Assembly: GCA_910584825.1 (NCBI GenBank)
Contig: CAJUCI010000005.1
Span: forward strand, 1 to 64,000
Length of the DNA: 64,000 nt
Direction: 5' to 3'
DNA from: an uncultured Duncaniella sp.
GTDB taxonomy: Bacteria > Bacteroidota > Bacteroidia > Bacteroidales > Muribaculaceae
The position numbers were made by a program, and so were the translations under genes. The notes under the pieces were generated by a model. It saw only the letters and a program-made list of their open reading frames with translations, did no database searches and had not been told where the DNA came from. The stretch's first letter is position 1. Each line of letters opens with the position of its first letter. This document shows, in pieces, positions 8,588 to 17,806 of this stretch.

Positions 8588-9796
8588 ATGAAAGCAAATT
8601 TTATAGGATTAGGTTATATAGGACTTCCTACCGCGATTATTGCCGCAAGTCATGGGGTGAGGGTGCATGGAGTGGATGTTAACCGAAGCGTGGTCGACAA
8701 GACTAACGCCGGCGAGCTGCATATACTTGAGCCGGGACTGGAGGATATGCTGAAGGCAGTGATTGCCGACGGGTCGTTTGAGGCCTCGACCGAGCCTGAC
8801 GATGCCGATGCTTATTTCATTGTGGTGCCGACCCCTTTCAAGGGTGACCATCAGCCTGATGTGTCGTATGTCGAAGCGGCCACACGCAGTGTGATACCGT
8901 TTCTTAAACCGGGCGCGCTTTTCGTCATTGAGTCTACATCGCCGGTGGGTACCACCGAGGCTATGGCTGACATTATCTATGCCGAGCGTCCTGAGCTGAA
9001 GGGTCATATTTCGATTGCATATTGTCCTGAGCGTGTGTTGCCGGGCAATGTTATTCATGAGCTTGTGCATAATGACCGCGTAATCGGCGGAATGACGCCC
9101 GAGGCGACCGAGCATGCCAAACAGTTCTACGCACATTTTGTGAAGGGCACTCTTCATGCCACTAACGCGCGTACAGCCGAGATGTGCAAGCTGACCGAGA
9201 ATTCGTCGCGCGACGTGCAGATAGCCTTTGCCAACGAGCTGTCGCTGATATGCGACAAGGCCGGGATTGATGTATGGGAGCTGATTGAGCTGGCCAACCG
9301 TCATCCGCGTGTCAACATCCTGCGTCCCGGTTGCGGAGTGGGAGGACACTGCATAGCCGTTGACCCGTATTTTATCACCGCCGCTTATCCTGAAGAGTCA
9401 AAGCTCATAGCTGATGCCCGACGTGTCAATAACTATAAGGCGCAGTGGAGCGCGGAGAAGATTGTGAATTCGATTCTGCGTTTCAGATGTGACAACGGGC
9501 GCAAGCCGCGCGTGGCTATGATGGGACTTGCCTTCAAGCCCGATATTGATGACCTGCGCGAGTCGCCGGCCAAGGCTATCACCGATGATGTGACGGCGCG
9601 GTGTGCCGCTGATGCCGATTTCATGGTGGTGGAGCCGAATATCAAGTCGCATCCCGCATATGAGCTTGCAGATGTGGAGAGTGCATACCGCGATGCGGAT
9701 ATAGTCGTGTTCCTTACGGGGCACAGTGCGTTCAGGTCGCTCGGCCCGTCGGAGGGCAAGATTGTGCTCGACTTCTGCGGAATCACCGGAAAGTGA
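8588..9796 (+). CDS. wecC: UDP-N-acetyl-D-mannosamine dehydrogenase
   Basis: 402 aa. It oxidises UDP-ManNAc to UDP-ManNAcA in two NAD-dependent steps. The N-terminal Rossmann motif is FIGLGYIGLPTA; the active-site Cys lies in PGCGVGGHCIAVDP; the C-terminal UDP-binding domain contains MGLAFKPDIDDLRESPA. The ATG at 8588 (MKANFIGLG) was preferred to an in-frame ATG 11 codons upstream because family members start just before the Rossmann strand. wecG and wecB follow, making a ManNAcA-transfer set as in enterobacterial common antigen synthesis. The final polymer here is unknown. Confidence 0.93.
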   Translation: MKANFIGLGYIGLPTAIIAASHGVRVHGVDVNRSVVDKTNAGELHILEPGLEDMLKAVIADGSFEASTEPDDADAYFIVVPTPFKGDHQPDVSYVEAATRSVIPFLKPGALFVIESTSPVGTTEAMADIIYAERPELKGHISIAYCPERVLPGNVIHELVHNDRVIGGMTPEATEHAKQFYAHFVKGTLHATNARTAEMCKLTENSSRDVQIAFANELSLICDKAGIDVWELIELANRHPRVNILRPGCGVGGHCIAVDPYFITAAYPEESKLIADARRVNNYKAQWSAEKIVNSILRFRCDNGRKPRVAMMGLAFKPDIDDLRESPAKAITDDVTARCAADADFMVVEPNIKSHPAYELADVESAYRDADIVVFLTGHSAFRSLGPSEGKIVLDFCGITGK

Positions 9797-9936
9797 TTTT
9801 TGTTAAAGGGAATTATAGATTTTTGTGGCAATTTAAGCACGCTCTAAAATATAATGCGTGTCGTTTACGTTCATTATGATGAGATTGTCCTAACATCCTT
9901 GCATGAGGGGTGGCGGTCTCACAGGAAAAGAACGTA

Positions 9937-10656
9937 ATGAATCCAACCGAATCTAAGAAAACTGGTAACATAAAAGGTATAGAGGTATATCCGTTTGATG
10001 CACCCGGCAGTCTTATAGAGTATGCCGACGCGTCAAAGGGGATACTTGTGGCCGTCAATGCCGAGAAGGTTGTCAATGCCGACGACCGTCTCAGGGAGAT
10101 TATAAACGGAAACATAGGATACTGCGACGGAGTTGGGGCCGTAAAGGCATTGCGCCGCAAGGGGTTTGCCGATGTGGTGCGCATACCCGGGTGCGAGCTG
10201 TGGCTCCATATAGTCGACAGGTTTCATGCCTCCAAGAGCTTTTATCTAATCGGTTCCACCACCGAGGTTATCGACACAGTCGTGAAGAAATTGCGTGCGG
10301 AATATCCCGGCATAAACATTCTCGGTGCGCGCAACGGTTTTATTGCTGATGATGCCGAGCGTGCGGCGTTGATTGATGATGTCGCCGCCAAGAAGCCTGA
10401 CGTGGTGTTCGTGGCTATGGGTTCGCCCCGCCAGGAGTTTCTGATGCAGGAGATGCAGCGCAGGCATCCTCATGCCATCTATCAGGGATTGGGGGGCAGC
10501 TTCGATGTGTATTCCGGCAAGCAGCAGAGGGTGCCGAAATGGTGGATAGACCATAACCTCGAGTTTGCCTACCGCTTTGTCATAACCCCCAAGCGTCTGC
10601 CCCGCATTACTTCCTATCTGAAGTATGCATGCCTTTTATATACCAATCAGTTGTAA
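9937..10656 (+). CDS. wecG: WecG/TagA/CpsF-family glycosyltransferase (ManNAcA transferase type)
   Basis: 239 aa. The family (GT26) transfers ManNAcA or ManNAc to a lipid-linked sugar at the inner face of the inner membrane. The family landmarks are NAEKV, YCDGVGAVKALRRKG, the region FVAMGSPRQEFL, and GLGGSFDVYSG with the C-terminal helix RVPKWW. ATG 9937 (MNPTESKK) was chosen over a GTG at 9910. It sits between wecC and wecB, which make its predicted UDP-ManNAcA donor. The acceptor is not identifiable from the window. Confidence 0.9.
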   Translation: MNPTESKKTGNIKGIEVYPFDAPGSLIEYADASKGILVAVNAEKVVNADDRLREIINGNIGYCDGVGAVKALRRKGFADVVRIPGCELWLHIVDRFHASKSFYLIGSTTEVIDTVVKKLRAEYPGINILGARNGFIADDAERAALIDDVAAKKPDVVFVAMGSPRQEFLMQEMQRRHPHAIYQGLGGSFDVYSGKQQRVPKWWIDHNLEFAYRFVITPKRLPRITSYLKYACLLYTNQL

Positions 10657-10662
10657 GCAGGG

Positions 10663-11832
10663 ATGAGTAAGAAGAAAGTTATGCTTGTGTTCGGGACACG
10701 TCCCGAGGCCATAAAGATGGCTCCGCTCGTCAAGGCGTTTCAGGCTCGCTCCGAGATGTTTGACACAGTGGTGTGTGTCACAGGACAGCATCGCGAGATG
10801 CTTGACCAGGTGCTTGAGATTTTCGGCATCACGCCCGACTATGACCTGAACATCATGCGTCAGGGGCAGGACCTGTATGACGTCACGTCAAGAGTCCTGT
10901 TGGGCATGCGTGACATTTTTGCCGAGTGTGTGCCTGACGTTGTGCTGGTGCATGGCGACACCACCACCTCTACAGCCGCCGCGCTTGCCGCGTTCTACCG
11001 TCAGATACCCGTGGGGCACGTCGAGGCCGGTCTGCGCACGCATGACATATATTCGCCGTGGCCCGAAGAGGTCAACCGTCAGCTCACGTCACGCATCGCC
11101 ACATTCAACTTCTCGCCCACGGCACTGAGCCATGACAATCTGATAGCCGAGGGGGTGAAGGAGGATAAGATAACCGTGACCGGCAATACCGTTATCGACG
11201 CGCTCTATATCGTCGTCGACCGCATAAGGCATGACGGGGCTTTGGCCTCGAGTCTGCATGACACGCTTGTCAGAGCCGGATATGACACCTCGCGTCTTGA
11301 CGGCGGTGCTCGTCGGCTTGTGCTCGTCACAGGCCATCGTCGCGAGAATTTCGGCGAGGGTTTCCTGGCGATATGCAATGCGTTAAAGACGGTGGCCGAG
11401 CGTTATCCCGACGTGGATTTCGTCTATCCCATGCACCTGAACCCCAATGTGCGTAAGCCGATTCGCGAGGTGTTCGGCGATGACCTGACCGCCTATGGCA
11501 ACCTGTTCTTCACCGAGCCTCTTGAGTATCTTTCGTTTGTCTATCTCATGGAAAAGGCTCATGTGATACTCACCGACAGTGGCGGTATTCAGGAGGAGGC
11601 ACCCGGGCTGGGCAAGCCTGTGCTCGTGATGCGCAACACCACTGAGCGTCCCGAGGCCCTTGAGGCCGGAACGGTCAAGCTCGTTGGCACTGACTATGAC
11701 CTGATAGTAAGCAATCTTTCACGGCTGCTTGACGACAGCGAGGCTTACAGCGCGATGAGCAATGCCGTCAACCCCTATGGCGACGGATTGGCCTCGGCGC
11801 GCATAGTGAGCCATCTTGCCGAGAATCTGTGA
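10663..11832 (+). CDS. wecB: UDP-N-acetylglucosamine 2-epimerase (non-hydrolysing)
   Basis: 389 aa. It interconverts UDP-GlcNAc and UDP-ManNAc, feeding WecC. Features are VFGTRPEAIKMAPL at the N-terminus, the HGDTTTS motif near residue 95, HVEAGLRT, VTGHRRENFG, and the UDP-binding TDSGGIQEEAPGLGKP with the following ERPEA. The gene starts 6 nt after wecG and is clearly in the same operon. A second, hydrolysing-type epimerase lies at 13847. Confidence 0.96.
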   Translation: MSKKKVMLVFGTRPEAIKMAPLVKAFQARSEMFDTVVCVTGQHREMLDQVLEIFGITPDYDLNIMRQGQDLYDVTSRVLLGMRDIFAECVPDVVLVHGDTTTSTAAALAAFYRQIPVGHVEAGLRTHDIYSPWPEEVNRQLTSRIATFNFSPTALSHDNLIAEGVKEDKITVTGNTVIDALYIVVDRIRHDGALASSLHDTLVRAGYDTSRLDGGARRLVLVTGHRRENFGEGFLAICNALKTVAERYPDVDFVYPMHLNPNVRKPIREVFGDDLTAYGNLFFTEPLEYLSFVYLMEKAHVILTDSGGIQEEAPGLGKPVLVMRNTTERPEALEAGTVKLVGTDYDLIVSNLSRLLDDSEAYSAMSNAVNPYGDGLASARIVSHLAENL

Positions 11833-11866
11833 GATGTTGAAGAGTGTAAGACAATAACGATAAGAT

Positions 11867-12535
11867 ATGAAGCGACGGTTGCCTGACAAGGATGCGGCAT
11901 TTCCTAATCCTGACATTCCGAGCCTGTGTTATATCAAGAATGTGGTAAAGAATCCGAGAATCATCATCGGCGACTACACATATTATGACGATGTTGACGG
12001 CGCGGACAGGTTTGAAGAGCATGTGACTCATTTTTATGAGTTTATAGGCGACAGGCTTATTATCGGTAATTTCTGCGCTATAGCCCGAGGGGTGACTTTT
12101 GTCATGAACGGGGCCAATCATCGTATGGATTGTGCCACCACCTATCCTTTTTACATAATGGGCGGTGACTGGGGCGGCATGATTGCGCCGGTCATGGATG
12201 AGTTGCCTCTGAAAGGTGACACCGTGGTGGGTAATGACGTGTGGATTGGCCAGAATGTGACAATCATGCCGGGTGTGCATATCGGTGACGGCGCGATTAT
12301 AGGCACGAATGCTACTGTTGCGTCTGATATTCCGCCCTATAGCATCGCCGTCGGCAATCCTGCAAGAGTGGTGCGCAGACGGTTTGATGACGATACCGTC
12401 AACCTGTTGCTGCAGTTGCGCTGGTGGGACAAGCCGATTGAAGAGGTCGATGTCCTGATGCCCATACTCACGACACCTGACCAGGCTGAAATGAGGGCGG
12501 CCATCATTGAGTATCTGTCCTCACAGGTCGGATAG
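11867..12535 (+). CDS. Vat/CatB-type hexapeptide-repeat O-acetyltransferase
   Basis: 222 aa, the size of streptogramin A acetyltransferases (Vat). It has the Vat signature FVMNGANHRMD near residue 85 and left-handed beta-helix hexapeptide repeats (VVGNDVWIGQNVTIMPGVHI, then IGDGAIIGTNATV), followed by GNPARVVRRRF and the RWWD helix. The mature enzyme would be an acetyl-CoA-dependent trimer with the His of NGANHR as catalytic base. Whether it acetylates an antibiotic or a surface sugar is open; its place after wecCGB allows a glycan role, while overall similarity is to xenobiotic acetyltransferases. Confidence 0.88.
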   Translation: MKRRLPDKDAAFPNPDIPSLCYIKNVVKNPRIIIGDYTYYDDVDGADRFEEHVTHFYEFIGDRLIIGNFCAIARGVTFVMNGANHRMDCATTYPFYIMGGDWGGMIAPVMDELPLKGDTVVGNDVWIGQNVTIMPGVHIGDGAIIGTNATVASDIPPYSIAVGNPARVVRRRFDDDTVNLLLQLRWWDKPIEEVDVLMPILTTPDQAEMRAAIIEYLSSQVG

Positions 12536-12619
12536 CGAAAGGCGTATTTCCTTTATCGGGCCGTGAAAATCGTTTTTCAGATACTTTCGAGAAAAGGTGA
12601 TTTTCTCAGCTTTTTTCAT

Positions 12620-12627
12620 TAATTTTG
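12620..12627 (+). promoter_or_regulatory. Probable -7 box of the DUF4494-yggS-neuC unit
   Basis: TAATTTTG fits TAnnTTTG 78 nt before the DUF4494 ATG. No good -33 box is visible at 20 bp spacing, so this is a weak call. Confidence 0.4.
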
Positions 12628-12704
12628 TCGGTTGAAAGCGTTTTTGAAATGCTTTCAGGGTAAACTTATCTAATAAAATAACAATCAAATAAATACATAC
12701 CAAA

Positions 12705-13157
12705 ATGGCATTATGGTTTGAGACTAAGGTCCGTTACGACAAGACTATGGAGAACGGTGCCGTAAAGAAAGTCACTGAAGCATATATGGTGGACGCGCTG
12801 TCGTTTACCGAGGCCGAGGCCCGCATCTCGGAAGAAATTGCCCACTTCACTTCTGACTACAATGTGTCGGCTGTGAAGATTTCAAAAATCGCTGAGATTT
12901 TCCGTCAGAAGACCGGCGACAAGTGGTATCTCGTGAAGGCCGCTTTCATCACGCTCGACGAGAAAACTGCTGTCGAGAAGAAGTCAATTACCCAGTTCCT
13001 CGTGTCAGCCGACTCGTTTAAGGAGGCTTATGACAATTTCATGGAGGGTATGAGCGGCACTATGGCCGATTTTGAAATCAACACCATTCAGGAGACAGCT
13101 ATCATGGATGTCTATGACGCTGACCTGAGCGGTAAGGGACAGGCCAAAGAGGACTAA
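12705..13157 (+). CDS. DUF4494 domain protein
   Basis: 150 aa, cytosolic, no signal or membrane segment. It starts MALWFETKVRYDKTMENG and shows two alpha/beta repeats (VTEAYMVDALSFTEAEARI and AAFITLDEKT...ITQFLVSADSFKEAYDNF) typical of this Bacteroidota-specific family. The function is unknown. It lies 11 nt upstream of yggS, an arrangement I recall from other Bacteroidota, and is probably the first gene of that operon. Confidence 0.88.
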   Translation: MALWFETKVRYDKTMENGAVKKVTEAYMVDALSFTEAEARISEEIAHFTSDYNVSAVKISKIAEIFRQKTGDKWYLVKAAFITLDEKTAVEKKSITQFLVSADSFKEAYDNFMEGMSGTMADFEINTIQETAIMDVYDADLSGKGQAKED

Positions 13158-13168
13158 TCCGCACAGGC

Positions 13169-13837
13169 ATGGGGGTAAGAGATAATCTGATGCGGCTGCG
13201 AGCGTCGGTGCCTGAGGGTGTCGAGCTGGTGGCCGTGTCAAAGTTTCATCCCGTCGAGGCGTTGCGTGAGGCTTATGACGCGGGGCAGAGAGTGTTCGGC
13301 GAAAGTCGGGCCAACGAGCTGTGCGCCAAGGCTCAGGCGATGCCTGAGGATGTCGAGTGGCATTTCATAGGCCATCTGCAGACCAATAAGGTGCGTCAGA
13401 TACTCCCGCACGTGTCGCTGGTACATAGTGTCGACTCTGAGCGTCTGCTCCGGCTTATCGACAGTGAGGCTGCACGCCTTGGCCGTAAGGTGAGGGTGCT
13501 GCTGCAGCTTCATGTGGCTATGGAGGAGACGAAATATGGTTTCACCCCTGACGAACTTATCGGGTTTGTGACCCCTGAGTTGCTGGCCGGGCTTGACCAC
13601 GTGGAGATTGCCGGCATAATGGGCATGGCCTCGAATACCGATGACGAGGAGCGCGTGCGCCGTGACTTCCGCGCCATTCGTGATACGTATGACCGCCTGA
13701 AGGCCGGTGCGCTTGGCGGCCATGATGAATTTAGCATCGTGAGCATGGGCATGAGCCATGACTGGCCCGATGCTGTGGAGGCCGGCGCGAATATGATTCG
13801 TGTGGGCACAACTATCTTTGGAGAGCGCGAGTATTAA
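13169..13837 (+). CDS. yggS: YggS/PROSC-family PLP homeostasis protein
   Basis: 222 aa. A PLP-binding single-domain TIM-barrel protein that buffers pyridoxal phosphate and affects amino-acid metabolism. The PLP lysine is in LVAVSKFHP near residue 29; family motifs FGESRANEL, WHFIGHLQTNK and SMGMSHDWPDAVEAGANMIR, then VGTTIFGER at the end. It has no catalytic activity by family knowledge. It lies between DUF4494 and the NeuC-type epimerase, with 11 and 9 nt gaps. Confidence 0.94.
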   Translation: MGVRDNLMRLRASVPEGVELVAVSKFHPVEALREAYDAGQRVFGESRANELCAKAQAMPEDVEWHFIGHLQTNKVRQILPHVSLVHSVDSERLLRLIDSEAARLGRKVRVLLQLHVAMEETKYGFTPDELIGFVTPELLAGLDHVEIAGIMGMASNTDDEERVRRDFRAIRDTYDRLKAGALGGHDEFSIVSMGMSHDWPDAVEAGANMIRVGTTIFGEREY

Positions 13838-13846
13838 CAGTATAGC

Positions 13847-15013
13847 ATGAGAAAGATTGCCATAGCTACAGGTACGCGAGCCGACTGGGGATTGCTCAGC
13901 GGCATTGCGAAAGCCTTGCAGGCGCGGGAGGATTGTCAGGTGACTGTCCTTGCAACGAATATGCACCTGCAGGAGCGTTATGGCATGACTGTCAATGAGA
14001 TTAAGGTTGACGGCATGACCGACGTGCGGTGTGTGCCGATGCCTGAGACGGGTGACACGCCTGTGGGTACGGTTGATGCGATGGCCGCATGTATGTCGGG
14101 TATGGCACATGCTCTTGACGAGGTGAAGCCCGATGTGGCCGTGATACTCGGCGACCGTTTCGAGATGCTTGCCACCGCTTCGGCCGCCTTGATGCTGAAA
14201 GTGCCCATCGTGCATATCGCGGGAGGCGAGATTTCGGAGGGGGCTATAGATGACTCTATCCGTCATGCCATCACCAAGATGTCGGCTCTGCATCTGACGT
14301 CGACCGAGGTGTATCGCCGCAGGGTGATAGCTATGGGCGAGGAGCCTGACAGGGTAATAAATACCGGCTCAATCGGGGTGTATAACCTCATGAACGAGCG
14401 GCTGATGTCGCGTGATGAGCTGGAGGAATCCATCGGATTCGCTCTGCCCGCCGGGTCATTGCTTGTGACCTATCACCCGGCTACGCTCGATACGGCCGAC
14501 ACGGCTGAGAACTGCCGGAATCTGCTCGATGCACTCGACCGTTTCCCCGAGTCGCATGTGCTGATTACGTACCCCAACAATGACGCGCAGGGTCGTGTGA
14601 TAATCGATGCAATCGAAGGGTATGCACGTAGAAATCCCGATAGGGTCAAAGTCATCCCCTCGCTCGGCAAGATACGCTATCTTTCGGCCCTGCGGTGTGT
14701 CGGTGCTGTCGTGGGCAATTCCTCGAGCGGTATAATCGAAGTGCCCTCCACGGGGATTCCTACCGTCAACATAGGCATAAGGCAGAAGGGGCGGCTGTGC
14801 TCCGAGAGTGTGATACATTGCGGTGATTCGGCCGACGATATCGCACGTGCCATTTCCTTTGCCCTGTCGGACGAGGGGAAGAAACTTGCCGAGAGTTCGC
14901 CGAATCCGTATGCCCGCCCCGACACTCTGAGACTGTCGGTTGAGGCTATCGCCGAGACTCCGCTGGAGCGGTTGAGGAGGAAACGATTTTATGACGCCCC
15001 GATGTCGGAATAA
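13847..15013 (+). CDS. neuC: Hydrolysing UDP-sugar 2-epimerase (NeuC/LegG type)
   Basis: 388 aa. The family hydrolyses UDP- (or GDP-) linked GlcNAc derivatives while epimerising C2, giving ManNAc-type sugars for nonulosonic (sialic, legionaminic) acid synthesis. It starts KIAIATGTRADWGLL rather than the GTRPEA of WecB, and has ILGDRFEML, HIAGGEISEGAIDDSIRHAI, HLTSTE, YPNNDAQGR and VGNSSSGIIEVPS. Its neighbours, a CBS-linked nucleotidyltransferase and a CMP-sugar synthetase (18195), suggest the legionaminate-like route, but no NeuB synthase is in the window, so the substrate is inference. Confidence 0.88.
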   Translation: MRKIAIATGTRADWGLLSGIAKALQAREDCQVTVLATNMHLQERYGMTVNEIKVDGMTDVRCVPMPETGDTPVGTVDAMAACMSGMAHALDEVKPDVAVILGDRFEMLATASAALMLKVPIVHIAGGEISEGAIDDSIRHAITKMSALHLTSTEVYRRRVIAMGEEPDRVINTGSIGVYNLMNERLMSRDELEESIGFALPAGSLLVTYHPATLDTADTAENCRNLLDALDRFPESHVLITYPNNDAQGRVIIDAIEGYARRNPDRVKVIPSLGKIRYLSALRCVGAVVGNSSSGIIEVPSTGIPTVNIGIRQKGRLCSESVIHCGDSADDIARAISFALSDEGKKLAESSPNPYARPDTLRLSVEAIAETPLERLRRKRFYDAPMSE

Positions 15014-15027
15014 TATATTGTCAACTA

Positions 15028-15401
15028 AGAGGTTGTTTAAAAACAAATGTGAAAGCCGGAGTCCATTCTCTTGAGGTGGATTCTTTCTCGGCAAGCTCGA
15101 AAGCGGCAAGCCGATAATCGGGATGAATTGAAAGAGCAATGCTGTAGCATTGTGACTGAAATTCAGCACGAAAGGCACCCAAGAGAATGGATGCAAATAA
15201 ACATTTATTATAACCTCGCAACAATCAATTGCAATGAACAGAAAAGATAATAGATGTTACCAAAGGTTGCATGGATGCCTTTTTGGCTAACCTGTTCCTA
15301 ATCTTCAGTCACTATGCTACAGCATAGCTCCTTCAGATTATGAACAGGTTAGCTCAAAAATCCATCCACTCCGACTTCACATTTGTTATTAAACAACCTC
15401 T
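15028..15401. mobile_element. MITE-like double-hairpin element, 374 bp
   Basis: Imperfect terminal inverted repeats (left AGAGGTTGTTTAAAAACAAA at 15028, right arm complementary, ending 15401) extend about 40 bp. Each half is itself a long palindrome: TCCATTCTCTTG/CAAGAGAATGGA (15062-15073 with 15180-15191) and GCTAACCTGTTC/GAACAGGTTAGC (15286-15297 with 15342-15353). The cores AATGCTGTAGCATT and CTATGCTACAGCATAG are shared between halves. It carries no gene and fills the gap between neuC and the nucleotidyltransferase, ending 13 bp before that start codon. Confidence 0.75.
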
Positions 15402-15414
15402 AAAAACTATCTAT

Positions 15415-16464
15415 ATGGACCGTCACTATATCCACGACAATGCCACGCTGATGGAGGCTCTCGGACGCCTTAACGTCATTCCGGGCGGACTTATGACCCT
15501 GCTTGTGCTTGACGGGGAGGGACGCATGTGCGGCACTCTCACTGACGGCGATGTGCGCCGCGCACTTTTGCGCGGGGTCGCGCTCGACTCGCCTGTCGCC
15601 GAGGCTATGCACACTGATTTCAGCGCATTGCGTGAGGGTGAGGAGAGTGTAGCCGCGTTGCGCGATATGCGTCTGCGTGGTCTGCGACTTGTGCCTGTGC
15701 TTGACGGTGACGGACGTATAGTGCGTGTCATAGACACTCGCCTGACCCATACCGTATTGCCTGTGGCTGCCATACTAATGGCAGGAGGCAAGGGGGAGCG
15801 TCTGCGCCCCCTGACGCTGACTACGCCGAAACCGCTTCTCCCCCTGGGTGGCCGCCCGGTGATAGACCATAACATCGACGCTCTTGCAGCTGTCGGAGTG
15901 GATGACATCACCGTGACTGTCAACTATCTGGCCGAACAGCTTGAGGCTCATTTTGCCGAGCCTGTGAGTGGCGTGAAGGTGAAGTGCGTGAGGGAATCAA
16001 TGCCTATGGGCACTGTCGGGGCCGTGTCGCTGTGTGATGTGGCCGAGCGTGGGGATACTATAGTGATGAACTCCGACCTCCTGACGACTATTTCGTTTGA
16101 GGATATGTATCTGCACCATAAGGCTGAGGAGGCCGACATTACCATTGCCGCCGTGCCGTATAATGTGTCGGTGCCGTATGCCATACTTGCTACGGACGGG
16201 TCGCGGGTGACGTCACTTGAGGAGAAGCCGTCGTATTCCTATTATGCTAATGCCGGCATATATATAATTTCCAATGAACTGTTACGTGCTCTGCCCCGTG
16301 ACGCGCGCACCGATGCCACAGACCTTATAGACATGGCCTTGGCCGATGGGCGCAAGGTCACTTACTTCCCCGTCAACGGCACGTGGATTGACATAGGCTC
16401 CCCCGCCGATTACGCCCATGCCAAGGAGCTGATGCGGCATGTCGAACTGTCGGGCCGTGTATAA
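15415..16464 (+). CDS. CBS-domain sugar-phosphate nucleotidyltransferase (PtmE-like)
   Basis: 349 aa. An N-terminal CBS pair (about 1-115, with GTLTDGDVRRALLRG and the second VPVLDGDGRIVRVID) precedes a nucleotidyltransferase domain with AAILMAGGKGERLRPLT and TPKPLLPLGGRP (about residues 120-150), MNSDLLT, and LEEKPSYSYYANAGIYI. This layout matches PtmE, which makes GDP-glucosamine for legionaminic acid in Campylobacter; the actual sugar is inferred. ATG 15415 (MDRHYIHDNA) was chosen: the 25 upstream codons in frame lie inside the MITE-like element. Its promoter may be supplied by, or disrupted by, that element. Confidence 0.85.
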   Translation: MDRHYIHDNATLMEALGRLNVIPGGLMTLLVLDGEGRMCGTLTDGDVRRALLRGVALDSPVAEAMHTDFSALREGEESVAALRDMRLRGLRLVPVLDGDGRIVRVIDTRLTHTVLPVAAILMAGGKGERLRPLTLTTPKPLLPLGGRPVIDHNIDALAAVGVDDITVTVNYLAEQLEAHFAEPVSGVKVKCVRESMPMGTVGAVSLCDVAERGDTIVMNSDLLTTISFEDMYLHHKAEEADITIAAVPYNVSVPYAILATDGSRVTSLEEKPSYSYYANAGIYIISNELLRALPRDARTDATDLIDMALADGRKVTYFPVNGTWIDIGSPADYAHAKELMRHVELSGRV

Positions 16465-16524
16465 GGGCTTGTGCCGATTAAGAGTTTCGGGGGTAAATGT
16501 ACGTAAAATGTCACGTTTTTTGTA

Positions 16525-16532
16525 TAATTTTG
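16525..16532 (+). promoter_or_regulatory. Probable -7 box upstream of obgE
   Basis: TAATTTTG fits TAnnTTTG 77 nt before the obgE ATG; the -33 position is not well matched. Confidence 0.4.
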
Positions 16533-16609
16533 TAATCTAAAGCGTGATTCGGTATGTTAGTTGAGTATGCTGAATCTTCTTTAATTACTGAAATCATCAA
16601 TTCGACCAT

Positions 16610-17800
16610 ATGGCTGACTCCAATTTCATAGACTACGTTAAGGTGCTGTGCCGCTCGGGTAAGGGCGGAGCCGGTTCACGTCATTTCCATCGTGCCAAGT
16701 ATGTGCCCAAGGGCGGCCCTGACGGTGGCGACGGCGGACGCGGCGGACATATAATACTCCGCGGTAATGCGCATATGTGGACACTGCTGCCCTTGCGTTA
16801 TCGTCGGCATATCTTTGCCGGCAACGGCGAGTCGGGGTCAGGAGGTCGTTCGTTTGGCAAAGACGGCGAGGATGTGACCGTGGATGTGCCCTGCGGAACT
16901 GTAGTGTTTGACGCCGAGACCGGCGAGTTCCTGTGTGAAGTCACCGAGGACGGCGAGGAGATAAAGCTGTTGCGCGGCGGACGCGGTGGCCTTGGCAACT
17001 GGCATTTCAAAAGTGCCACCAACCGCACTCCGCGCTATGCCCAGCCGGGCGAGCCTGCCATTGAGAAAAGCATTATCATGGAACTGAAGCTGCTGGCTGA
17101 CGTGGGTCTGGTGGGATTTCCCAATGCCGGAAAGTCCACGCTGCTGTCAGCCATCTCAGCCGCACGTCCCAAGATTGCCGACTATCCGTTCACTACGATG
17201 GAGCCTCAGCTTGGCATTGTGTCATATCGCGGCGACAGGTCGTTTGTCATGGCCGACATCCCCGGTATCATCGAGGGGGCAAGCGAAGGCAAGGGCTTGG
17301 GTCTTAGGTTCCTGCGTCACATCGAGCGTAATGCCGTGCTGCTGTTCATGGTGCCGGCCGATGCCGATGACATCAAGAAGGAATATGAGATTCTCGCCTC
17401 AGAGCTTGAGAAGTTCAATCCCCAGCTTGCCGACAAGCCCCGTGTACTGGCCATCTCGAAGAGCGATATGCTCGACGACGAGCTGCGCGAGGAGATGTCG
17501 CATCATCTGCCAGAGGGTGTGCCTCATATTTTCATATCGGCTGTCACAGGCCAGGGCATAACCGAACTCAAGGATATGCTGTGGGGCGAGATTACCGATG
17601 AACGTAACCGCATAGAGGTCAGCCCCATTACACACCGTCCGCTCGACGGCCACCATCGTGTGCGCGAGGAGGACGAGTTTATCTTTGAAAACGTTCCGGC
17701 AATGCCTGAAGACGACCCTGAAATGTATGACGACGAGGAGTTTGAGGGTGAGGATTACGGCTATGAGATGCTGGACGAGGATGATTATCAGGACCTCTAA
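16610..17800 (+). CDS. obgE: Obg-family GTPase (ribosome assembly)
   Basis: 396 aa. It binds the 50S subunit and acts in ribosome maturation and stringent control. The Gly-rich Obg fold fills residues 1-160 (GGPDGGDGGRGGHI, GRSFGKDGEDV), then the G domain: G1 GFPNAGKST near 169, G2 YPFTTMEPQLG, G3 DIPGIIEGAS, G4 SKSD near 284, G5 SAVTG. The C-terminal tail is highly acidic (DDEEFEGEDYGYEM). yraN starts 6 nt downstream. Confidence 0.97.
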   Translation: MADSNFIDYVKVLCRSGKGGAGSRHFHRAKYVPKGGPDGGDGGRGGHIILRGNAHMWTLLPLRYRRHIFAGNGESGSGGRSFGKDGEDVTVDVPCGTVVFDAETGEFLCEVTEDGEEIKLLRGGRGGLGNWHFKSATNRTPRYAQPGEPAIEKSIIMELKLLADVGLVGFPNAGKSTLLSAISAARPKIADYPFTTMEPQLGIVSYRGDRSFVMADIPGIIEGASEGKGLGLRFLRHIERNAVLLFMVPADADDIKKEYEILASELEKFNPQLADKPRVLAISKSDMLDDELREEMSHHLPEGVPHIFISAVTGQGITELKDMLWGEITDERNRIEVSPITHRPLDGHHRVREEDEFIFENVPAMPEDDPEMYDDEEFEGEDYGYEMLDEDDYQDL

Positions 17801-17806
17801 AGATTC

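Noticed and set aside
15340..15414. 25-codon N-terminal extension of the CBS nucleotidyltransferase
   Set aside because: Encoded by the MITE-like element's right arm and absent from the family.
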